Positions 49,545 to 59,706 of a stretch of DNA of 64,000 nucleotides are shown piece after piece. The stretch covers positions 1,569,089 through 1,633,088 of the forward strand of contig JAWQEG010000723.1 in NCBI GenBank assembly GCA_033782935.1, in the 5' to 3' direction. The number at the start of each line of letters is the position of its first letter. Position 1 is the stretch's first letter. The DNA comes from Petrolisthes cinctipes (lineage: Eukaryota; Arthropoda; Malacostraca; Decapoda; Porcellanidae). The translations under genes and the position numbers were made by a program. A model generated the notes under the pieces. That model did not search any database, was not told where the DNA came from, and saw nothing but the letters and a program-made list of their open reading frames with translations.

Positions 49545-49704
49545 GTATGAATATACAAAAATTATCACCATCGCGAAAAGCAAATTCGCCATGGCTAAAC
49601 CAGTGGCCAGGCCTAGCTGGCTGAGCTTTTACCATCCTCTGAGTAGCTGGGTGTGGGCCGCCGTCTTCGCCTCCACAGTAGTTTTCTGTGTCGCCCTGTT
49701 TATG
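49545..49704 (+). CDS. ionotropic-receptor-like gene, exon f (first membrane helix)
   Basis: 160 nt after acceptor CCTAG, ending at donor GTAAGT in phase 0. It encodes YEYTKIITIAKSKFAMAKPV, ARPSWLSFYHPLSSWVW and a hydrophobic helix AAVFASTVVFCVALFM (M1). The run AKPVARPSWLSFYHPL just before M1 is typical of divergent ionotropic receptors. The pore and later exons were not found in the remaining 14 kb. Confidence 0.92.
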
Positions 49705-49983
49705 GTAAGTACGGGTCTTTATCTGTCACCCTGTTTATGGTAATGTTGGGCCTGATGTATTAGAATTGGGTTTGGTGTGTAAAATCCATCACAGGAAGCA
49801 TAGGTCGCAGTGGTAGATTAGTTATCTCTCTATTAATTTCCAGCTGTGAACATAACATAACCTCTGCAAAACCTCAACTTCTTGCCTCACCGAAACACAG
49901 ATATCAGCAGCAAATTATTGACAGTAATCCCTTTTCTGCTTCCTCTACCCTTACTTTCGTGTCAAAGGCGGAAGTTGCATATA
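49705..49983 (+). other. intron after exon f
   Basis: Intronic sequence between the last visible exon and the Tc1-like element. A short direct repeat of the exon end (TTTATGGTAA) occurs at about 49733. Confidence 0.5.
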
Positions 49984-50228
49984 CAGTGGCCGTCATAAGT
50001 GAATTTTCGTGCAAGCTGATTACCCATCAAGCTGTTTCAGTTTTTTCTTAGTAAGTGCCGAAAAAATTCGATTGGATTGATATCTGGAGATGTCCTAGCC
50101 AATCTATAATGACCTGCAACTAAATTGAGAATCTCGTAACCACTGTTTCACACTACAGATCGAATGACAAATGACATTATCCTGCATAAATATGTCTGCC
50201 TGGAAAGCCTCAAAGCAGTCAGGTAAGT

Positions 50229-50345
50229 TGTTGTGAAATGAGTGTTTCAGTATACTGAGATTCTATGTGTTCGGAAACTTACTCCGAATCTTCTCTAAAG
50301 ATTACTTAATTGAGGTCGTGTAAACTGGAGACAGTCTCTCCAGAC
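50229..50345 (+). repeat. 5' LTR of element 3, left part
   Basis: It starts TGTTGTGAAATGAG and matches the first ~117 bp of the 3' LTR, then stops at the duplicated TCTCCAGAC where the CSD unit begins. Confidence 0.9.
50337..50345 (+). repeat. left TSD of the CSD unit copy 3
   Basis: TCTCCAGAC here and at 54468-54476. The uninterrupted 3' LTR has it once. Confidence 0.88.
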
Positions 50346-50361
50346 CAGTCGACCTATATCC

Positions 50362-51275
50362 ATGGCCCAGTCAAACCTCTACCTGCCAGCCAACACCACT
50401 TCCCCTGCCGACCGTCTTGTTGGCAGGGTGAAGTGGTTTAACCATCTACAGGGCTATGGCTTTGTTACCGCTAACAATCAGGACTACTTCGTCCACAGGG
50501 AGGACATCCTTCTCTCTGCCGCCACCACCTCACCACCATCCTTGAGGGACGGAGAGGAGGTGTCCTTCACTGTGGAGGAAAGGAGGAAGGGTGTGGAGGC
50601 TACCACCGGAGCCGGACCTGATGGTGGGTAGGTTCTGGGCTCACTCCACGCCCGTGGGAGGAGGACGGCCGACGTCCAACCACTTCTGCAGTGATGGCAG
50701 CAGCAGGCAGACCTCGTCACCGTCTGCACTAAGACTGCTGCTGCCCTAGCTGCCGAAGGACTAGGTCGTCTATCCGACATCCTCCAAGACATTTTCAGGA
50801 GAAATGGCTTGCCACCAATCGCCATTTCTCCTGAGCTACAACCACCCACCACCACTACCACCACCAAGAAACGAGGCAGCAAGAAGGCACGGGGAAGGAG
50901 CAGAGCAGACGCGGCACTATCCCTGCCTCCGGCCCACCCTCGTCGCCGGTAAATGCCGCTCGCCCACTCAACCAGGCGAACAGTGGGAGGGAGCCTCAAC
51001 CATCACCATCACCACCGCTGTCGTTGCCACCATCGCCGTCGCCACCACCACCACCACCACTGTCCCAACCACCACCACCACCGGAAATGAGAGTGAACTG
51101 GAGGACGAAGGGGAACGCCGGAGGAGGAAGAGGAGGGGGAGTAAGGACAGTCGGGCAGCTGAGCCGCCAGTCCCGCCACAGTTTGTCGCCGTGCGGTGGT
51201 ATCTGTCTGCCTCACCCCGCCTCGGCCTCTTCCGGCAAAACATCAAGAAACACCAAGACCCAGACGCCTTCTAGT
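50362..51275 (+). pseudogene. CSD-unit protein with intact cold-shock domain
   Basis: The first 89 codons are open: MAQSNLYLPANTTSPADRL, then a Y-box-type cold-shock domain at residues ~20-89 with VKWFN (23-27), GYGFV (31-35, RNP1) and DYFVH (41-45, RNP2), DGEEVSF and a final GAGPDGG. A TAG at 50629 ends it; copy 2 has CAG there. Further stops and frameshifts follow, but the helical block, TKKRGSKKARG linker and the C-terminal block (YLSASPRLGLFRQNI, QDPDAF) are recognisable. The cold-shock part should bind RNA or single-stranded DNA. Confidence 0.75.
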
Positions 51276-51649
51276 TCAGGGAAAGGTGGACGCGGTTCAA
51301 TCCACCAATAAGACCGACGCCATTTTCCCAATACAAAACGACAATATCAACAACAACAACAATATAACACCACCAACACCCACTTAACACCATTACTACC
51401 ACCACTACCACTGCCATCGGTAAATCTTTGGAAACACGCCTCCATCCTTTTTTTTTTTTTTGGTAGAGAATCCTCTTAAAATGAAAGGATTTTATGTTTT
51501 TTGTTTAAATTTATTGTCGGAAATGATGTATTTTGATACTATTGCCACCCCATTCCTACCCATACAATCTTGGGGGAGAGCCTGGGAATCCGGGGTTTTG
51601 GGTGGGGGAAAGTGCGTAAATTAGCATGTTTGACTTCTATAGTGAATTC
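51276..51649 (+). other. 3' part of CSD unit copy 3, no gene seen
   Basis: CAA/CCA-rich sequence after the shared ORF, then a T run (51449-51461). No reading frame of note. Confidence 0.45.
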
Positions 51650-52012
51650 ATGATCAGGCATAAATGTCAAAAATTGAAAATATGAGCCCAGTTTTGAAAT
51701 TATGATCAGCCATAAATGTCGAAATTTGAAAATCCGAGCCAAGTTTTGAATTATGATCAGCCATAAATGTCAAAATTTGAAAATCTGAGCCAAGTTTTGA
51801 AATTATGATCAGCAATAAATGTCAAAAATTGAAAATATGAGCCCAGTTTTGAAATTATGATCAGCCATAAATGTCGAAATTTGAAAATCCGAGCCAAGTT
51901 TTGAAATTATGATCACCCATACATGTCGAAAATTGAAAATCCGAGCCAAGTTTTGAAATTATGATCAGCCATAAATGTAGAAATTTGAAAATCCGAGCCA
52001 AGTTTTGAAATT
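51650..52012. repeat. 52-bp minisatellite, seven units
   Basis: Units start ATGATCAGCCATAAATGTC at 51650, 51702, 51753, 51805, 51857, 51909 and 51961. The spacing is 52 bp except one unit of 51. Confidence 0.95.
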
Positions 52013-52974
52013 ATTTTTTTTAAATCTAGGGGGGATATCACAAGATTTCGGAAAATACCCAAGATCTTGGAATTTTTGCATATATTGGGAAAAATAGTGA
52101 AAATCAATTGATCATAAAACAATAAGGTAATGAAATTTTGAAATCACACTAACATAACCTAACCTACACCGAGGTGTTCTTCGGCCCTAACCTTAATATC
52201 CTTCGTCCCTAACATATCAAGATTATTCGCTCTACCAAAAAGAATTAATTCATAGTTTATCTTGAATGCTTACTAAGAGATGAAAGTTGATGGATGTTAA
52301 ATATGATAGTGTAGATGTAGCTACCGATGCTGGAGACCTGTATATTCAAGGTGTCTTGTCCACAATTTTCACAGTTTTTCGTATATAAAATAAGATTATG
52401 TCATACTCACAAGATAAAAAGCCCCTTAGAATGAAATGCATATATTCGGTGAAATATTAGGAGCCCGAAATCACAGTTTAAAGTTTTAAACACTTAGTAA
52501 AACACTCGAGGAAGCAGAGGTGACAGACGCCATTATTGCAAAAGCTTAGTATGAACTGGCTTTCTTCTTCACCTTCTTGTCGAAGCTCTACCGTGAGTCC
52601 GTGACATATAGAAAGTTATCATATCGTAAAATATGAAAATAATTATTAAGGAGGAATTAAGGGAATATTGAGTATGTTAGATAAATATATTGTAAAAAAA
52701 TTATAGAATAATGCTATTGTGGTTATAATACATAGGGATAATAGTTTGAGTATATAAAATACAAAAACATAATTATTACATAGCACATGTTGTGTTCTAA
52801 TTACCCACAATGCACTAATGTTGACAGAATAAGACAAATAAGGCTAGCAGTGTTGTGAAGTATGAGAATTTTTCCCTAGACATGGAGAATTTGAGGTACC
52901 AATGGGGAAATTATATGAAGATTGTTCAAGAGTAAATGGGGAAATTTCTACCAGACGAAATATAAAAAATATGG
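52013..52974. other. no gene seen
   Basis: AT-rich part of the insert between minisatellite and MITE, no coding potential. Confidence 0.5.
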
Positions 52975-52976
52975 TA

Positions 52977-53872
52977 CTATGGTGCACAAAAGTCGTGTCC
53001 ATTGCCCAGCCACAGTAAGATTTCGAATAGCCAGATTCTAAGATTTCGAAACACTTGGGAAAATGCTCTGGTCTGGCAACAGATATCGCCTATGCTGCGT
53101 GGACATCAACAAGTTACTTAGGCAAAAAAATAATGCATTGAATTGTGTGGTATACAATAATCTCAATGCCCCGTTGTGGATTTTTTTTTTTTTTTTTACG
53201 TAGTATTTATATAATTATAGTTTCTACCATCAGTGTAATTCTTATGATGTTCAGCACATAACATTTACGGTTATTTAACTCACTTTCAACTATACAAAGA
53301 GTGAGTATTTTAGTGGGATGTTTAAACATTGCAGACCTAATGAGTTGTGTAACTCCTTGGTCTCCACTTTACTGTGGGTCTTCCAGCTTCAGATTGAGGG
53401 GAAGCCAATGCAAGGCCATTAATGATGCTGCTACGGCCACCTCACGTTCCCTTGCGTAAGTTGTAGGCCAAAGTTTGACTCAGTCTTATGTATCAGCATG
53501 AGCTGATACAGCTATGTGCAGTAATAATAATTTTGTTATGTAGGATTTTAGTTAGGCTTTTCAGATTTTAACTAGTTTTATCTTTTGGTATCACTCAATA
53601 TCAACTGATCTCTTATCAGTTAAATTAACCATCTCTAACATTATCAGAAACGTGGTAATGATCCAGTCTCATACAACCTGTCTCATCCAGCCCCCACCTC
53701 CTCCAGTTCCCCTCCCCCTCCTCTAATTCTCCCCCTCCACCCTCCCAACACATCAAAAAGCAACATATGTTAGCTGATCATAGTATTTCCTCAGCTGTTC
53801 CGAAACTTCAAACTCAATTTACTTGAATTCTCACTGTGGCTAGGTAATGGACACGACTTTTGTGCACCATAG
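52977..53872. mobile_element. TA-flanked inverted-repeat element
   Basis: Ends CTATGGTGCACAAAAGTCGT left and the complement right, with arms of at least 40 bp. TA is on both outer sides (52975-52976, 53873-53874). 896 bp, no transposase seen. Probably a Tc1/mariner-type non-autonomous element. Confidence 0.75.
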
Positions 53873-53874
53873 TA

Positions 53875-54420
53875 CATATACGATTATCTTCAAGAGTAAA
53901 CGGGAATTGTTGAGGGAAAAAGAGAAATTCTGATGATGAAGTTGGGGAAATTTAGTCAAGAGCATCTGGCAAAACTGAAGATAGGCTAGTTTCTCAACGT
54001 TTGAGATGACGTGAGGCTGGTCATTCTCGCGAATAATGTAGGGTAAAGTTTGTGGAAAATATCATGTGTTGAGAAAAAGCACTTAACCAACTTCACGAAC
54101 GAAATATAACCTACAGTTGTGTAACCACAATATGTAATATAGTGTTTCAATTACGGATTTCTACTGTGTTATGTTAATATGGTGACTATCATGGGTTCAG
54201 CCATGTTAATTGTTTATTGACATTTTGGACTACATGAATACATGAATTTGCATATTGTGACGAAACCAGATGTGACCGACAACTGAAACCTTCATAACGG
54301 TATTGTACATTATGTTAACTATATGATTACTGATTTTCATTAAATTTCGTTAGGAGGAACGCTCCCAAAGATTATCCCAATATACAGATTATTAGAAAAG
54401 TATATAGTGATGCCTTAATG
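53875..54420. other. no gene seen
   Basis: AT-rich rest of the insert before its A-rich tail. CTTCAAGAGTAAACGGG near 53890 resembles GTTCAAGAGTAAATGGGG at 52925, left of the MITE. Confidence 0.5.
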
Positions 54421-54467
54421 CCCCGCAGGAGGTGATAGGCAAAAATACAAACAAACAAACAAACATA
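54421..54467 (+). repeat. 3' terminus and CAAA-repeat tail of CSD unit copy 3
   Basis: GGTGATAGGCAAAAATA then CAAA repeats. It is shared in type with the tails of copies 1 and 2 and followed by the TSD. Confidence 0.85.
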
Positions 54468-54563
54468 TCTCCAGACAACCACTCTGTACACATGTCTGGG
54501 TCTAAAGTTGAGAATGGCCTTGTGGACAAGGTTTTTTATCGTGTTCCTTATTACCCCATCACA
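54468..54563 (+). repeat. 5' LTR of element 3, right part, with TSD
   Basis: It resumes with TCTCCAGAC (54468-54476) and matches the rest of the 3' LTR up to the end at CATCACA. Confidence 0.9.
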
Positions 54564-54613
54564 ATTTACTCAACTTTAGAATTGTGCTTGCCCAGGGTGA
54601 AATCTGCTAAATA

Positions 54614-55380
54614 TGGAAAAATTACTTCTACCTAATCGTTTTGACGGCTCTCCTGAAACGACACCAACACAGTGGAATCATTGGTCCTGCAGTATCAACA
54701 ACTTCGTTGATTCCCTGCCTGCTGATCCGGCTCCAGACAAACTTAAGCTACTCATCAACTACATTATCTTTCCGTTTATGCACATATCTCCGACTGCAGC
54801 ACCTACACTCACGCCATCGCCATTCGCAAGTCCGTTTATGTGAAGCCTACCAATATCATCTTTGCTCGGCACCTACTTACAACTTGGAAGCAGTCAAGTA
54901 TGGAATCCATCGACCAGATTGTGCAGAATTTGAAATTGCTAGCGAAAGTCTGTGAGTTTAAGAATGTAATTGCTGAAGCATATACTCAAGAAGCCATTCG
55001 TGAAGCATTCATAACTGGACTTACTTCACTTTCGATTCGTCAACCACTTCTGGAGAGAAATGCTAACTCTTGGTGAAGCAGTGGAGCTAGCTCGGAGTTT
55101 GGACGTGGCTCAACGAAACGCTGATGTGTATGTGACCCCCGAAATCCCTGGATATACTTCTGCTGCCGCTGGACTGTTTTCTGACCCATCAACTAGCAAG
55201 CCTCTTATTAATGTATCATATGCTAATTCCAGTGTTGGAATAACTGAGAGTAATGGAATTTCTGCTGCTGTCTCCAAACTTGCCTGTTATTTCTGTGGCC
55301 GTACCCATCACCCTCGGTACCGCTGTCCAGCACCAAATTCTATATGTTATGAGTGTATGCAAATCGGCCGAGTGTCGTAA
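54614..55380 (+). pseudogene. gag of LTR element 3
   Basis: It starts MEKLLLPNRFDGSPETTPTQ. After frameshifts it continues with SSMESIDQIVQNLKLLAKVC (54840-55076) and TLGEAVELARSLDVAQRNAD (55060-55380), and ends in a zinc-knuckle pair CYFCGRTHHPRYRC and CYEC. These are the capsid-like and nucleocapsid parts of a gypsy-type gag. At least three frameshifts. Confidence 0.8.
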
Positions 55381-55499
55381 AGTTCCTACATGATCAGCTG
55401 CAACTATCCTGGCTACTACAACTGATCTCTCGCCACATCATGGATCTGCTACATCAAGGACTTCTGTCTACTCTTCACAAGGAGCTGCATCTACTGCTA

Positions 55500-55810
55500 C
55501 TAACACTCCCCAACACGCTACTATCTCTGTAAGATTAAACAATTTAGAAGTGGACAGTGGTAGTACTTCCAGTTTTGTACACCCTGATGTTGTTAAACAT
55601 TTAAGCCTCTCCATTGCTGCTTCTCAGGAAACTATAATTATGGCTTCTTCCCCTCTCATTTCATCCACTGTAGGTCATTGTTTAGTTGAATTAAATGTGC
55701 GTGGAGAGAGTTATCCAAATATAAAACTTTCAGTACTTCCTCATCTATGTGCTAAAGTTATTTTAGGTCAGGATTTCATGGAAATGCACAAATCTGTTGA
55801 GTTTAACTAA
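55500..55810 (+). pseudogene. aspartic protease of LTR element 3
   Basis: The active site VDSGSTSSFVHPDVV (D-S-G variant of D-T-G) and VILGQDFMEMH fit a retropepsin. The frame ends with TAA after SVEFN, where a polyprotein would go on. Confidence 0.8.
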
Positions 55811-57180
55811 AATGGGCCTCAACCTAAGTTGACTGTGTGTGGTGTTGCCTGTATGTCTCTGGATCCCCCTTCTTTGTTCCCTAACTTGACTCACGAATGT
55901 AAGCCTATCTGTACCCAAATTCGCAAATGTTCTAAGACTGATGAACGGTTCATTTATGACGAAGTGAAGTCTTTGCTTCAGGAAGGGGTAATAGAGAAAA
56001 GTGTCTCCCTGTAGGGCTCAAGTGTTGGTAACCAGTGATGAATGCCATAAGCGTCGAATGGTTGTTGATTATTCCAGAATCATTAACCGCTTCACATTAC
56101 TTGACGCTTACCCCATCCCACATATCAATGATTTGGTCCATACTTTAGCTAAATACAGGATGTTTACCAAGCTAGATTTGAAGAGCGCTTGTTATCAAGC
56201 GCTTATTATCACTCAGTAACCTGAGTTGACACCTTTGCTTATATCGATGATGTTATAATTTGTGTTATAATTTGTGGTTATAATGGACCTGGGGATAATG
56301 ATAGGAATCTTGAAAATTTCAGGAACGTTGCATCCAAGTACAACCTTACATTAAATGAGAGGAAATGTCAGTATAGTATGTCTGAAATTAGTTATCTTGG
56401 ATATTATATTTCTGGTGGAACAATCCGCCTTGACCCTGAACGTCTCAAACCACTGCTGGACATGCCTTGTCCTTCTGACTCAGGTTTCCTTAGATACACT
56501 TTAGGACTTCTTTCATACTATTCCCAGTGGATTCTCAAGTATTCGAGTAGCATTCAGCCTCTTTTGAGTTCCAAATCCTTCCCTCTAGACTGTCAGGCTG
56601 TTCAGTGTTTCGAGTAATTGAAGAGGGATATTTGTAAAGCTTCTGTGGCTGCTTTAGACGAGTCCTTACCTCTACAAGTAGAAACTGATGCATCAGCCAC
56701 TACTTTAGCAGCTACTCTTTCTCAGCAGGGTCGGCCCTTAGCTTTCTTCTCCAGGACTTTAAACACTTCTGAAAAACTTCAGCCTGCTATCGAGAAGGAA
56801 GCGGCTGCCATCATAGAGGCCGTGCGTAAGTGGAAACTATTTCTCATAGGAAGGATGTTCACTATCGTAACCGATCAACAGGCCGTTTCATTCATGTTCA
56901 ATATAAGTCACTCCTCAAAAATTAGGAATGATAAGATCATGAGATGGCGCTTAGAGCTCTCAGATTCCCTCAAGAACTACTTCTGAGACTCCGACTCTTC
57001 AACCTGTTATGGACGACTCTCCCATGGACTCATCTCCTGAGGACTCTGTCATTTCCCCCTCTCCAGGCGTGGAAGTTCCACGCCAACCTGTACCTGGTCG
57101 TAAATCTATTAGTCCTGTCGTGGAAGACCCGAGTCAGACTATTCGTAGATCTACTAGAATTAAGTAATCTATTGATAGGT
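55811..57180 (+). pseudogene. reverse transcriptase/RNase H of LTR element 3, internally deleted
   Basis: Reverse transcriptase start: DEVKSLLQEGVIEKS, RMVVDYSRIINRFTLLDAYP, FTKLDLKSACYQ. A gap then removes most of the palm up to a degenerate YIDDVIIC near 56240. The later part reads ISYLGYYISGGTIRLDPERL, then RNase H (QVETDASATTLAATLSQQG, LAFFSRTLN, IVTDQQAVSFMF). After NYF the integrase is missing; the text jumps to a proline/serine tail ending RRSTRIK. It needs both enzymes from elsewhere to move. Confidence 0.82.
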
Positions 57181-57355
57181 TAGGAATATTGTAAATATTA
57201 AGAAACCTATAGATAGGTTAAGAATTATTTTGTATATTGTTGATTTTGGTGTCTGCATTGTAATGTAAAACTATTATGTTCTATGTTATGTATTTTCTAT
57301 TTTAACGTGTGTTGTTATCTGTATATATACTGTATTGCTGGTTGTTCATTGTATA

Positions 57356-57366
57356 GATGGGGAGAA
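57356..57366 (+). other. polypurine tract of LTR element 3
   Basis: GATGGGGAGAA directly before the 3' LTR. It would prime plus-strand synthesis. Confidence 0.7.
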
Positions 57367-57573
57367 TGTGGTGAATTGAGTGTTTCAGTATACTGAGATT
57401 CTATTTGTTCGGAAACTTACTCCGAATCTTCTCTAAATATTACTTAATTGAGGTCGTGTAAACTGGAGACAGTCTCTCCAGACAACCACTCTGTACACAT
57501 GTCTGGGTCTAAAGTTGAGTAAAGCCTTATGGACAAGAAGGTTTTTTATCGTGTTCCTTATTACCTCATCACA
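57367..57573 (+). repeat. 3' LTR of element 3
   Basis: It starts TGTGGTGAATTGAG and ends CATCACA. It is uninterrupted and serves as reference for the split 5' LTR. Confidence 0.9.
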
Positions 57574-57640
57574 TACCCCATCACGAAAAAGTTCTAGGTA
57601 GGTGGTGCTATTCAGAGTTTCATATTTTGTTAATTGCCTC

Positions 57641-58139
57641 AGACCATATCAGAAAGAGAAAGGATATCTGAATTAGTTCGAACTCGGCCGATTCCACATC
57701 AATTGAATGAGGTTTGCTGATGCATCAAGACTACTGCCTGCGGGCTACAACAAATTGCTATACAAAATAATATCAAATATCATGATCGACTCCAGAGATT
57801 TAAGCTTTACTGCTAAAGTAATCTACAATGAAAATGGTATCCCAAATTATTTTTTGTCATTCAATTAAAACATAAAATTATTATATTTATGTGTCACCTT
57901 TGTTATACAAGATCGCCCTTGTCTAGTCGAGGTGATGGACAACACTTAATTAACCACTGACTCGGATATTTATAACATAGTGGTTATCTCCGACATCATA
58001 CTCACTGAGGTTCAAGATGTTTTTGCATACACACAGATAAACACACATTCACATATTTTTACATAGATGCTACTTATATCGATGAAATTATATATTTTTT
58101 AATTCTCCACCCTCTGGCTTTGGCTTACTTGTCACCTTC
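57641..58139. other. no gene seen
   Basis: Remainder of the Tc1-like element or flanking intron. AT-rich and not recognised. Confidence 0.45.
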
Positions 58140-58936
58140 AACTCTTAAATGGAAGACATTCAATCCGCTCTTCTTACTTATAAGTCTCTGCTTTAGGAGG
58201 TCCCAGTGTTCACCACAGCCCATGGCTCTCATCTCCGTTTACTGATCGACCTGGAGAACACACTCCGAACTACACTCCGTCCCGGGAACTAGGTGGAATC
58301 CCTGGATCTACTGGTACGTTCTTATCCACCGACGGTATCCACTCTCATTTATCTGTACGATTGGCTCGTATGCGCATCCTCCGAGGAGCAGGTACCTGTC
58401 AACATGCAAATAACGTTGGAGGTGCTGAAGGATATGGGATTTCTGGTAACTCTCAAGAAGTCCTTCCTCACCCACACTCAAAAGCTTTGCTGGTTAGGTG
58501 TGCAGTGAGACACGTTAAATCAGTCCCTGTTGCTGTCTCCCGACAACGTCCTTCGAACTACCTACCAGGTTCGAAGGACTTCCCTTTCCAAGACCTTCAC
58601 CAGGTGTCAATGGGAGTCGCTGTTGGGGACCCTGAATTTTGCAGCTCCAGTGGTGTGGTACCGTCGGTTGTCCCTCGTGGTCAACAGGTGGTGCCGGTCA
58701 GCCCCCAGAACTTGTCGCATCGGCTACCTTGATTATCTGGATTAGCCTGTCCCGTGGTTACCGCCTCTGCTATCCATCGTGATGTTGACCGACGTCTCGT
58801 ACACAGGGTGGGGGTTCCAGCAATCTCTGGGTCACCAACAGTCTGGGTAGTAGAACAAGCACCTGTATCTAGCCCATATCAATGTCAGGGAACTGCAAGT
58901 GGTCCTCTAGTTTCTGGAAGTAGATCCTCAGATTTG
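58140..58936 (+). pseudogene. DIRS-like reverse transcriptase/RNase H fragment
   Basis: Plus-strand translation gives STLIYLYDWLVCASS (YLDD box with D to Y in the third place), LKDMGFLVTLKKSFLTHTQK and LCWLGVQ, then after one stop LGTLNFAAPVVWYRRLS and DVSYTGWGF, the start of RNase H. This is the order of DIRS-type enzymes. It is cut at 58936 by the LTR of the next element. Opposite strand to the first DIRS copy. Confidence 0.72.
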
Positions 58937-59610
58937 TGTTACGCCCAACGTACTTGTTATTCCAATCTCTATTGGCCATGCCGAGATTGGGCCCAACACT
59001 AGATTTAAGATTGAAGAGTGAACGCTTTATAGTTCTGACTGCAACATCAGTATAACTTAAGGGCATGGAGAAAGATAAAGTAATTTTAACAGTATAATTA
59101 TATTATTAACAACACATAAATTAATATAAACAAGGGAAAACATACATTGCAAAATATTAAATAACACGAATACAAGTAACACCACCTATAGAATTCACAA
59201 ACCTAAACTGATGTCTTATTTGTCTAGGCTACACTTATACGCAAGGAGAGGGCAGAGGTAAAAGTAATATATATATATGTATACTCAGCACAATGTAGTA
59301 AGAGGTGGGCAGAGCTAAGTGATACCCTGAGAAGATCCTGGTGGAAGACTGATGCACAACACAAGACATGTACACCATAAGAAAGCTCTCTGTGGAGTCC
59401 TACCTTAAACCACCTGCCCTCGCTATTTATACATATCTAGTTCCCGCCAAAATGTGACGTTAACTAAATCCTCCTCTCCCATTGGCAGAGGGGTAAAGAT
59501 CCTATTGGTTGAAGCTTAAACTAGGGGATAATCTGCCTGACTATCTTGATTCCTGGCTGGGTAGTTCGCTGCAAACGACCCAACGGGTCTAGTATTGAGG
59601 GGTCGTAACA
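58937..59610 (-). repeat. 3' LTR of element 2
   Basis: 674 bp, plus strand TGTTACG at the left and CGTAACA at the right, exactly inverted 7-bp ends. It is preceded on the minus strand by a polypurine tract. Confidence 0.88.
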
Positions 59611-59632
59611 TACCCCCTTCACCAAAACCTCT
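59611..59632 (-). other. polypurine tract of element 2
   Basis: Minus strand GGTGAAGGGGGTA directly before the LTR TGTTACG. Confidence 0.8.
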
Positions 59633-59706
59633 GTAGGGGTTCCGGAAGAGGTAGATTATAGGTGACCCCACACAAGTAGAAGTGTTGGGTTGTTGCAGGG
59701 AGTCAG

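Larger units (their letters stand above)
50346..54467 (+). mobile_element. CSD unit copy 3, inserted in an LTR
   Basis: The insertion begins CAGTCGACCTATATCC just before an ATG and ends GGTGATAGGCAAAAATA plus CAAA repeats, the same 3' terminus as in copies 1 and 2. A 9-bp duplication flanks it, and the two LTR halves are collinear with the intact 3' LTR. This shows it is a mobile unit. Unlike copies 1 and 2 (about 1 kb), some 3.1 kb follow the ORF before the tail, at least partly from later repeats and insertions (satellite, MITE). Confidence 0.82.
50229..57573 (+). mobile_element. Ty3/gypsy-type LTR element 3, integrase lost
   Basis: Two LTRs of about 205 bp (50229-50345 plus 54477-54563, and 57367-57573) flank gag, protease, part of reverse transcriptase and RNase H. 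Integrase is absent. The 5' LTR is cut in two by the CSD unit copy 3. The LTRs differ at roughly ten positions by eye, so the element is not very old. It sits inside a Tc1-like transposon. No clean target duplication was found. Confidence 0.85.
49984..57640 (-). mobile_element. Tc1-like transposon remnant split by an LTR element
   Basis: CAGTGGCCGTCATAAGTG at 49984, preceded by TA, is a Tc1-type inverted end. The minus strand from 50228 to about 50000 encodes the end of a DDE transposase (FMQDNV, then RTSPDINPIEFF in shifting frames). The minus strand at 57574-57640 encodes the upstream part (YETLNSTTYLELFRDG). The two flank the LTR element at 50229-57573. The right end of the transposon was not found. 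Confidence 0.7.

Noticed and set aside
50224..57578. Target duplication of LTR element 3 (TAAGT against TACCC)
   Set aside because: The bases next to the LTR ends do not match. The insertion is instead supported by the interrupted transposase.
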